Below, piece after piece: positions 22,484-31,000 of a DNA stretch of 64,000 nt (position 1 is its first letter; each line of letters begins with the position of its first letter). A program made the position numbers and the translations under genes. Below the pieces are notes generated by a model. That model saw only the letters and a program-made list of their open reading frames with translations, searched no databases and was not told the DNA's origin. This DNA is from CAYLPJ01 sp964385465 (GTDB lineage: Bacteria > Planctomycetota > Phycisphaerae > SM23-33), in NCBI GenBank assembly GCA_964385465.1, contig CAYLPJ010000004.1:1-64000 (forward strand), given 5' to 3'.

Positions 22484-24322
22484 ATGACCACCCAACCGGC
22501 GAATCGGCGGGCCAGCGATCCATCCGACGCCGCCTCCGCGCCCGCGCCGGGGGAGATGCTCGCCGACCTCGTCGCCCGCCTCGACGCCGAGGGGGCCGCC
22601 CTCCTTCGCGTCGCCTGGGACCGCCGCGTGGACATCCTCGCCGTCCACCCCGCCCCCGCCGGCGACGCCGAGCCGCCCGGCTGGCTCACCGCCGCGCTGA
22701 CCGCCGCCGGCGAGGCCGCCGAGACCGATCGGGCGATCAGCCGCCCGCTGCACGACGCCGACGCCCTCTACGGCCAGCCGGCGGGGAGGCATGTCCTGCT
22801 GAAGGCCCTGCCGCACCCCCTCCGGGGACGGGGCGTGCTCGCCGTCGCCGGCGCCGCCGAAACCGAGGCCCTCGCCGATGCCCTCACCGCCCTGACCGCC
22901 GAGGCCCCCGCCATCGAGCTGCTGGGCCTCCGCGTCGCCGCCGCCTCGCCGCCGGGGACCGCCCCGCCGCTGGAAGACGCCCTCGCCGTCCTCGCCGCCG
23001 TCCAGGAGCACGACCGCTTCCTCGCCGCCGCCATGGCCTGCTGCAACGAGCTCGCGGCCCGCTGCGACGCCGACCGCGTCAGCCTCGGACTCGCCCGCGA
23101 CGACTATGTCCGCCTCGCCGCCATGAGCCACACCGAACGCTTCAGCCGACGCATGGAGGGCGTCCAGCGCATCGAGGCCGCCATGGAGGAATGCCTCGAC
23201 CAGGACGTCGAGATCGCCCTCCCCGGCGGGGAAGGCGAACACGTCGTACGCGCAACCGCCGACCTTGCAAGGGCTTCCGGATCGGCTGCCGTGCTCTCCC
23301 TGCCCCTCCGCCGAGACGGCCGCGTCGTCGGCGTCCTCACCCTCGAGCGCGACCGCCCCTTCACCGCCCGCCAGATCGAGTCCCTCCGGCTTACATGCGA
23401 CATCTGCACGCCCCGGCTGACAGACCTCCGCCGCCGCGACCGCTGGGCCGGCGCCAAGCTCGCCGATGCCGCCCGACGCGGACTGGCCACCCTCCTCGGG
23501 CCCCGACACACCTGGGCCAAGCTCGCCGTCGTCCTGCTCGCCGCCGCGGCCATCTGGCTGGCTTTCGCCGAGGGAACCTACCGCATCGACGCACCCATGA
23601 CCCTCCGCGCCGCCCGCAAGCAGGTCATTCCGGCCCCCTTCGCCGGGCAGCTCGAGGCCGTCGGCGTCGAGGTAGGCGACCGCGTGGCCCCCGGCGACGA
23701 GCTCGCCCGCCTGCGGACCGTCGAGCTCCGCCGCCAACGCAGCGCCGTCCGCGCAGAACTCTTCGAGCACCGCAAGCAGGCCGACGCCGCCCGGTCGGAC
23801 AAACGCTGGGCCGAGGCCCAGATGGCCGCCGCACGCGTCAGCAAGCTCCAGCAGCGAGACCGCCTGCTCACCCGCCGCATCGACCAGGCCGCCCTCCGCA
23901 GCCGACTGGCCGGCACGGTCGTCCGCGGCGACCTGAAACGTTTCGCCGGCGCCGCCGTCGAGAAGGGCCAGCTCCTCTTCGAGATCGCCGACCTCCACAG
24001 ACTCCGCGCCCGCATCCGCGTCGACGAGGATCAGCTCGCCGACCTGCTCGCCGCCCTCGCCGACCGCGACGTCCGAGGCCGACTCGCCGCCGCCGCATAC
24101 CCCGACGACACCGTCGACTTCACCGTCACCCGCGTCTGGCCCGTCGCCGAGGAATCCGACGGCCGAAAGACCTTCGCCGTCCGCGCCGAGCTCGCCGCCC
24201 TCCGCCCCTGGATGCGCCCCGGCATGACGGGGATCGCCCACATCGACCTCGGCCGTCGCCGCCTCGCCTGGATCTGGACCCGCCGCCTCGCCAACCGCCT
24301 CCGCCTCTGGCTGTGGATGTAG
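22484..24322 (+). CDS. GAF domain - transmembrane - HlyD-like adaptor fusion
   Basis: This 612-aa protein has a GAF-like region at about residues 160-325 (CDADRVSLGLARDDYVRLAA, AVLSLPLRRDGRVVGVLTLE), one transmembrane helix at about 343-363 (KLAVVLLAAAAIWLAF), and an HlyD/biotinyl-lipoyl-type periplasmic part at about 365-590. The latter shows VIPAPFAGQLEAVGVEVGD, a charged coiled-coil hairpin, and LAGTVVRGDLKRFAGAAVEKGQ. The topology implies a cytoplasmic sensor coupled to an exported adaptor domain. In planctomycetes such fusions usually sit beside M50-type membrane proteins and other HlyD proteins; none is adjacent here. GGAG lies about nine bases upstream of the start. The substrate is unknown. 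Confidence 0.8.
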   Translation: MTTQPANRRASDPSDAASAPAPGEMLADLVARLDAEGAALLRVAWDRRVDILAVHPAPAGDAEPPGWLTAALTAAGEAAETDRAISRPLHDADALYGQPAGRHVLLKALPHPLRGRGVLAVAGAAETEALADALTALTAEAPAIELLGLRVAAASPPGTAPPLEDALAVLAAVQEHDRFLAAAMACCNELAARCDADRVSLGLARDDYVRLAAMSHTERFSRRMEGVQRIEAAMEECLDQDVEIALPGGEGEHVVRATADLARASGSAAVLSLPLRRDGRVVGVLTLERDRPFTARQIESLRLTCDICTPRLTDLRRRDRWAGAKLADAARRGLATLLGPRHTWAKLAVVLLAAAAIWLAFAEGTYRIDAPMTLRAARKQVIPAPFAGQLEAVGVEVGDRVAPGDELARLRTVELRRQRSAVRAELFEHRKQADAARSDKRWAEAQMAAARVSKLQQRDRLLTRRIDQAALRSRLAGTVVRGDLKRFAGAAVEKGQLLFEIADLHRLRARIRVDEDQLADLLAALADRDVRGRLAAAAYPDDTVDFTVTRVWPVAEESDGRKTFAVRAELAALRPWMRPGMTGIAHIDLGRRRLAWIWTRRLANRLRLWLWM

Positions 24323-24413
24323 CCCCGCTCACGCTCCCGGCGGGTGCAACCGCCCTCTCCCGATCCCTGCCCGCCGCCCGTCGCCCGGTCAAGCGGAACC
24401 GGGATGTATGCCA

Positions 24414-24437
24414 GGGCTTGCGGCCACCCGCAGGCCC
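24414..24437. terminator. Hairpin between convergent genes, possible bidirectional terminator
   Basis: A 10-bp stem (24414-24423 pairing with 24428-24437, one G-U pair) closes a four-base loop CCAC. A second overlapping hairpin GGCCC-GAA-GGGCC lies at 24433-24445. There is no T tract, so classical intrinsic termination is uncertain. The position between two convergent genes supports the call. Confidence 0.45.
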
Positions 24438-24484
24438 GAAGGGCCGGCAGTGAGCAGCCCCCGGCGACAGCCCGCGGCGGTCCG

Positions 24485-27400
24485 TCAGGGGACGGCCCCC
24501 GCGGGTTCAGGGCTGGCGGGGGCGGCACATAGGACGGTGCCGTCGCGGAGGGTGACAACGACTCGGCCGTCGGCGGCGACGGCGAGGCCCTCGTAGACGG
24601 GGACGGAGGGCAGGTCGAGTTCCCACATCCTCTTGCCGTCTGCCCGGGCGAAGGCCGCGACGTGCCAATACCGCCCCCGCACCTCGCCCCCTGGGCCGGG
24701 GCGCTTCTCGAGCTTCTGCATCAGCACGACGGCGGCGTTGCCGGTCAGCGCGCAGCCGCGGGCGTCGCAGCCGTAGCCGAAGTCCTCGCTCTGCCACGTC
24801 GCCCGGCGGTCGAGGTCGAGCTTGAGGGGCTTGGCGCCGGCATGGACGTCCCAGCGGCCGGCCGCCTTGGCCTGGCTGGCAGCGTCCAGGGCGGCCAGGA
24901 ATGCCTCGCGGGGGATCAGGGCCAGGCGGGTCTTGCGCCGCTCCCGCTCATAGACGCACGCCACGTCGCGGTCGTCCCAGGCGGGCATGCGATTGCTCGC
25001 CGACCGCGGGCCGTAGGGCCTCATGCGGAGGTAGAGCGCCTGGCCGCCCTCTCGGGCCACGCGGAAGGTCAGGCTGTTCCGCCACGCGCCGTGCTCGCGG
25101 TCTTCGGTGAGCAGCCGCCGGCCGCCGAAGAGCACCACGCCGGGCGCGAAGGCGGCCACCTCCTGTCCCATCGAGCCTCGGTTGAGGTGATGCCCGGGGG
25201 AGACCTCCTTGTCCCCGAACAGCGGCGCAACGCTGCCGTCGTCGGGGTCGAGGACCACCAGCGGGGCCTGCCCGCCCTGGAAGACGATGCGCCGGTCGGC
25301 GGCGCACATCTGGGCGCCGCCGGCCAGGACGTTGTGCGTGCCGGCGCCCGACCACTCCCCGCGGTGCCAGAGCAGCTTCCCCGTGGCGACGTCGGCGCAG
25401 ACGGCGTGGACGCCGTCGATCATCTCCAGCAGGCCGGCGACGGCGTAGACGCGCCCGTCGCGGACCAGCGGCGAGCCCAGCACCGGCCAGCGGCTGCCGA
25501 GCTGCCCGTAGAGCATGATCCGCCCGGCCTCGGGTGCGACGCGGAGGCGCCACAGCTCCCGCCCGTCGTCGAGGGCGAGGGCGTAGAGGATCCCGTCGGC
25601 GGCCCCGACGAAGACGCGGCCGTCGGCGACGGTCGGGCTGCTGAAGAGCCGTCCGCCGGTACGGGCGCGCCAGCGTCGCCTGCCCGTCCGCAGGTCGTAG
25701 GCGTCGAGGGCCCCGTTGGCCCGGCCGACGACGACCGTCTCCCCGCCGACGACCGGCGGGACGGTGCGGTCCTCGGCTTCGAGCAGGACGCCCTGGCCCT
25801 CGCCGATCGGCCCGGTGCGGTTGTCGTACGCGGCCCGCCAGGCCACGACCGCGCGCTCGGACACCGTCGCGGCGACAGAGCAGGACCGCCGGGCGTCGCC
25901 GCGGTAGCTCGCCCAGCCGGGGCTCTTTGCCCGCGGGACGTCAGGCCTGGGGCCGCGGACCAGCCGCGGGCCGGGCGGCGGGAGCGTTTCCTCGGCCCGG
26001 GCGCGGGGGATGAAGCCCCGCCACTCCATGCAGCTCATGCAGGCGGTGGGGAATTTCCAGACCAGCCCGTTGGCGACATACTGCCCGGCGGCGCAGGAGG
26101 ACTTGGCGGGCAGGACCTGGCGGCTCTTGCCGGCGACGGCGTCCCAGGTCAGCCCTTCGGTCCCGAAGATGCCCTGCGGGCTGGCGGTGTATCGCGAGCA
26201 GCCGCCGCGGGTCAGGCTCACCTTGCCCAGCGGCTCGTACGGCTTGCCGGTCACGGGGTCCAGGACGTCCCGCCCCACCCACAGCAGCCCGTCGAACGCC
26301 AGGGGGATGGGCCCGACGGGCGCGCCGCCGCGTGGAAGGTCCCACCTGGGCTTGCCGTCCTCGACGCCCAGCACGGCGCAGCGGTCGGTCTCCGGCCCGG
26401 AGAGGACGTACAGCCCGGCGACGACATAGCCGCTGACCGGGTGGCGGCTGGAGCGGTCCCACTCGTAGCCGCGCGGCTTCTTGCGGACGATGCCCGTCTC
26501 GCGCCGCCACAGCCGCTTGCCGTCGGCGACGGCATACGCCTCGGCCACGCCGCCCTCGGTGCAGACGAACAGCTTTCCGCCGGCGGCGGCGGGGCTGCGC
26601 GGGTCGAAGGCGTCGGGGCCCTTCTCGCGGCGGTGCCGCCAGATCGCCTCCAGCGATCGGGCATCGAGGACCGCCAGCAGCAGCCCGGCCTGGCGGAACG
26701 GGGCCACGTTGGCCTCCATCCGCCGCATCCGCTCGGGGAAGCGGTTGGGGAACTGGGGCCCGCCCAGGACGAGCACGCGCCCGTCGGCGACGGCCAGCCA
26801 GCGGATCTCGCCGCAGTCGAGCTTCACGCGGCGTCGCTCGCGCCCGGTGGCGGCGTCGAGTTCCAGCAGGTGCGGCCCGTCGGCGACGAGCAGGCGCTCG
26901 CCGTCGGCGACGACGCTGGATCGGGCGACCTGGAGCCAGACGGCCGGCGAGAGGCGGCGGTGCCAAAGCCGCCCGCCGGAGCCGACGGTACGGGCCGTCA
27001 GCAGCGGGCCTCGCTTCTGGTCGAGCGGCGCGTCCATGACGGTCTGCCAGCCGTGGGTGGGCAGGTCGACCTTCTCGCCGGGGAGGATCGGCTCGCCGCG
27101 GGTCGTGTCCAGCAGGTGCCCGTTCCACAGCATGAAGACGCGTCCGCCGGCGACGATCGGCAGCGGCAGGCGGGTCGAGGCGTACGGCTTGCCCGTCCAC
27201 TGGATCGTCTCCGGCAGGCCGTAGGCGGTGTCCGAAGATACCGCGTTGTTGTCGGCCCCGTGCCACCACATCGGCCAGTCGTCGGCACCCTTCAGCGGCC
27301 CGGCCCGCACCGTCACCAAGGTGCCCTCGCCGGCCAGCGGCGCGACCTCCGGGCCGATCGCCCTGGCCCACTTTGCCAGGGCCTCGGCGTCCAGCTTGCC

Positions 27401-27877
27401 GGAGGCGTCGCCCAGCACGGCCAGGCCGTACCAGGGGTGCAGGACGCGGCGGAGCTCGCCCGCAAGGGCATCCGTAAGGTCGCCGGCAGCCAGGGAGGCC
27501 AGGACGACCAGGTCCGCGCTGCGCCCGGCCGGGAGGAGGCGGCCGGTCCCGCCGACGTCGAACCACGCCCGCCGCCCGAGCAGGCCGAGCCGGTCAGCCT
27601 TCGTTCGCGCCGCCCGCACGCGGGCCTCGTCGGCGTCCTGCCCATGGACAAGCAGGTTCGCATCCGCCTCCGCCAGCGCCAGGGCCAGCTCCCCTGCACC
27701 GCATCGCGGCAGGTGCGCCAACCCCACCGGCCGATCGACAGCTTTCAGGATCCGCCCGGCCAGCGAAGCTCCGTCGCCGGCGGTGGTGGCAGCGACGGTC
27801 GCCAGCAACGCCGCGGCCGTGGTGCCCACGAGAAATGCCCGGCGATCCCATCGCATCGAAATGTCATCGCATCCCAT
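24485..27877 (-). CDS. Tat-exported PQQ-like beta-propeller protein with methyltransferase-like N-terminus
   Basis: This 1130-aa protein begins MGCDDISMRWDRRAFLVG, a twin-arginine signal (RRAFLVG) followed by an Ala-rich hydrophobic core. Residues about 35-145 resemble a degraded SAM-methyltransferase fold (LVHGQDADEARVRAAR, ADLVVLASLAAGDLTDAL, LRRVLHPWYGLAVLG). The rest is a chain of propeller blades with the PQQ/PQQ-like pattern (ADGRVFVGAADGILYALALD, ATGRERRRVKL). A CMSC pair and scattered Cys could bind a cofactor. I preferred the start at 27877 (GGAG eight bases upstream) over 27856, which has no Shine-Dalgarno. It is the last gene of the minus-strand block. A periplasmic oxidoreductase or scaffold role is inferred only; no PQQ ligands can be assigned with certainty. 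Confidence 0.8.
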   Translation of the reverse strand: MGCDDISMRWDRRAFLVGTTAAALLATVAATTAGDGASLAGRILKAVDRPVGLAHLPRCGAGELALALAEADANLLVHGQDADEARVRAARTKADRLGLLGRRAWFDVGGTGRLLPAGRSADLVVLASLAAGDLTDALAGELRRVLHPWYGLAVLGDASGKLDAEALAKWARAIGPEVAPLAGEGTLVTVRAGPLKGADDWPMWWHGADNNAVSSDTAYGLPETIQWTGKPYASTRLPLPIVAGGRVFMLWNGHLLDTTRGEPILPGEKVDLPTHGWQTVMDAPLDQKRGPLLTARTVGSGGRLWHRRLSPAVWLQVARSSVVADGERLLVADGPHLLELDAATGRERRRVKLDCGEIRWLAVADGRVLVLGGPQFPNRFPERMRRMEANVAPFRQAGLLLAVLDARSLEAIWRHRREKGPDAFDPRSPAAAGGKLFVCTEGGVAEAYAVADGKRLWRRETGIVRKKPRGYEWDRSSRHPVSGYVVAGLYVLSGPETDRCAVLGVEDGKPRWDLPRGGAPVGPIPLAFDGLLWVGRDVLDPVTGKPYEPLGKVSLTRGGCSRYTASPQGIFGTEGLTWDAVAGKSRQVLPAKSSCAAGQYVANGLVWKFPTACMSCMEWRGFIPRARAEETLPPPGPRLVRGPRPDVPRAKSPGWASYRGDARRSCSVAATVSERAVVAWRAAYDNRTGPIGEGQGVLLEAEDRTVPPVVGGETVVVGRANGALDAYDLRTGRRRWRARTGGRLFSSPTVADGRVFVGAADGILYALALDDGRELWRLRVAPEAGRIMLYGQLGSRWPVLGSPLVRDGRVYAVAGLLEMIDGVHAVCADVATGKLLWHRGEWSGAGTHNVLAGGAQMCAADRRIVFQGGQAPLVVLDPDDGSVAPLFGDKEVSPGHHLNRGSMGQEVAAFAPGVVLFGGRRLLTEDREHGAWRNSLTFRVAREGGQALYLRMRPYGPRSASNRMPAWDDRDVACVYERERRKTRLALIPREAFLAALDAASQAKAAGRWDVHAGAKPLKLDLDRRATWQSEDFGYGCDARGCALTGNAAVVLMQKLEKRPGPGGEVRGRYWHVAAFARADGKRMWELDLPSVPVYEGLAVAADGRVVVTLRDGTVLCAAPASPEPAGAVP

Positions 27878-28071
27878 GCTGCGCGCTCCGTGCAGTTCCA
27901 CCGGTGACCCGAGGGCTTCGGCGCGGTCCGTATCTGAAACGCGGGTTGCGGCCGCCGATGGCGGTGCAAATCGGCGCGGGCACCCGCGCCACCGGCGGCC
28001 GTCCGATTGCCCCGCCCGGCATGAGGGCGTTGAGCTTGTCGAGCTCATCGGCGCGGGGGCCGCCTCCGGGC

Positions 28072-31000
28072 CTACCGGTCGGCCGGCGGCGCGGGGACAA
28101 GCGTCAGCACGGTCGCCGCCGACGGCGGCAGGTGGAGGCGGACGGCGACGGCCCGGCCGCGGCGAGACGTCGGAATCCGCCGGCCGGAGAGCAGGTCGGC
28201 GGCGAGGGCGGCCCCGCCGCCGGGCACGTCGACGAGCAGTTCGGCGTCCAGCGCCCGCGCGGTGACGTTCTGGACGACCACGCACCGTCTGCCCGCGGCG
28301 TCGTCGAAGGCGTAGCCGGTGGTTCCCGCCGGCCAGCGGACGGCCGGGACGGCGGCCTCGCGGAGCGCCCGCACGGCGATGCGCCGCAGGGCCGGATCGT
28401 CCTGCTGATGCTGGGAGTGGACGGGCCCGTGGAGTACGACTGGCAGCTCCGGCCGCGTGGACCGCGCGACCGCCAGCCGGCCCTGCCGGGTCACCAGGGG
28501 CTCGATCGCCGCGTCGTCGTCGGCGAGATAATGGAGCCCGTCGAGCCTGGCGCGGGGGGGCACGTGCCCGACGCCGAGGGCCTCGGGCCAGTCGCGGATC
28601 GCCTCGGCGACGCGCTGGCGCATGTCCCCGCCGGGCGCGTCGGCCTCGCGGCGGACGCCCAGCATCGCCCGCAGGTCCGGCCCGCCGCCGACGGGCTCGG
28701 GCACGTGGCCGATCAGCAGCAGCGGCACGCCGGCGCGGAGCTTGTCCACCACGGCCTGAAGCAGCGTTCCCTCGACGCGTTCGGCCGGGGCCCAGACCAT
28801 TGCCGGCACGCGTTCGGCGGGGAGGCCGGCGAGCTCGGCGATGCTCACCCCGCCGCCGACGGTCAGCCCGGCGTCGCGGAACGCGCCGAGCATGCCGTAG
28901 TAGTGCCCCCAGCCCAGCTCGCTCTCGCCGACGACGAGCAGCGGCTCCCGCGGCGCGTCGGGGGCGACGGTCATCGCCAGGGCGGCCAGGCGGTCGTTGA
29001 TCCACCAGTGATGCGGCAGGACGCCGCCGCCGATGGAGTGCCTCTCGGCCTTCATCATGGCGTTGAGGTGGTCGCCGACGTATTCGCTGTGCGTGAGGTT
29101 CAGCACCCGCTCGAACCGGCCGCGGCGGTTGGCGATCGCCTGCCACCGCGAGTCCAGCAGCCGCTTCCGCCACGCCCCCGAGCCCAGAGGCAGCATCTGC
29201 ACCGCCGCCTCGTTGACGTAGTGATACCGCTGCGGCCGCTCCCAGCCGGTGATCAGCCCGTTGACCATCGCCAGGGCGCGGAAGGTGACGCCCTCGAGGG
29301 CGTACTGCCAGATGCCCGCGATCGGGTGGTTGTCGGCGTCCAGCGTGCCCAGCGGCTCGGCGGAGGCCCATCGGGGGCCCAGCCGAGCCCCGCCGATGGC
29401 GGCCGGCAGGCGGTGGGCAAACGTTCCCTGCCCCCGCTGCACGGTACCGGGCGCGGCGCGGTTGAGCTTCACGTCGGTGAACTTCGCGCAGCGGCTCATC
29501 CCTTCGGCCAGGAAGTAGCGCCACGCCGACGGGTGACGGCGATCGATCTCGCGCCCGGCCTCGGCGAGGGTGGCAGCACGGATGGGCTCGCCGTCGACCC
29601 GCTCCCCGGCGACGGTCTGCCCGGCATGGGCCGCCAGCCAGCGATTGAACATGCCGATCGTCGCGTAGTGCTTCGGCGGGTAGGCCGCGTCGTACTGCCA
29701 CCAGTCCGACATGGCGAAGACCACCGACCGCCGCCCGTGACGGGCCCAGATCTCGCGGACGCCCAGCGGCGCCCACCACTGGCGCACGCCCATGCCGTTG
29801 GGGAACCAGCCGTAGCTGTCCATGACCTCCCCGCGGAGCTGCGGGTCGAAGGGCCCCCACTGAAGCGGGCCCTGGTCCTCGCGGTGGACGCCCTGGGCCA
29901 CCAGCCAGTTGCCGTCGCCGGCGTACCGCACGCGGTTCCACCACTGCCGGCCGTCGGGGTTCGGCCTCGCGTCGGTGCCGAGGTGGTGCTCGACGCTGTG
30001 CGTGTGCCGCGACATGAACCACATGTACCCGCCGGCCCGGCGGTGCTGGTGGAGTGCGGCGTCGAGGTCGCGGATCGCGCCGCGCGGGCGGGCGACGACG
30101 AACGTCCGCGCATCCCGGCTTGGCTCGCCGGCGGCGGAGCTCTCCACCATCACCCGCCAGGGCTGCTCGACGGCCGTGCGATCCGCCGGGACCGTCAGCG
30201 CCAGGCGGCGAACGGCGAAGGCGGGCACGGTCAGTTCGAAGGTCCTCGCGACGGCCTCGCCGGCCAGGGCGGGCACCGCCCGGACGGTCGCGGTCACGGC
30301 CCGTGGGCGCGGGGTCTCGTTCCGCAGCCAGACCGCCGCCTCCACCGCCTCGCCGGGTGTGAAGACGTACCGCTCGCGGACCTGGTCGATCGTCCGGTGG
30401 AGCACGCGCTTGCTGACGGCGGCGTTGCCGGCGTCGAGCTCGGCGATCTTGGCCGGCAGGCGGACGGCGGCCCGCACGGCCGGGCGGGCGCGAACGATGC
30501 GCTCGGCGAACGACAGCACCTCCCGGCGGTCGCCGGAGAGCAGGGCGGCCCGCAGGCGGAGGTGGTCGGAGAACCACGAGCCGACAGGCAGGTTCGCGTC
30601 GGTCAGGTCGGGCAGCGGGACGGCGACCTCCCCCGCAGCGCCGGCGGCCAGCTCCAGCCGCGCCGTCCCCGAGGCAAGGTACTCGCCCTGGAAGTCCAGC
30701 AGGCGCCAGGCGAGTTCGTAGGCCCCGGCCTCGCGGGCGCGGACGCCGACGGTCGCCGCCTCCGCCCCGACCGCCAGCGATGCCAGCATGGCCGGCCTCC
30801 GCTGGGCCCGGGCCAGCAGCGCCGACAGCCACTGCTCGATGCGCTCGCCGCGGAAGAAGTCGCGGTTGATCCGGCTGGAGTAGTCGTACTCGATCGTCGG
30901 CGTCCCGCCGCCCTGGAGGGACCGGCTGGCGAAGTTGGGCGCCGGCAGGACCTCGTCGAGCACGCCGGGCGCGGCCAGGACCTCGACGCGGCCGTCGCGC

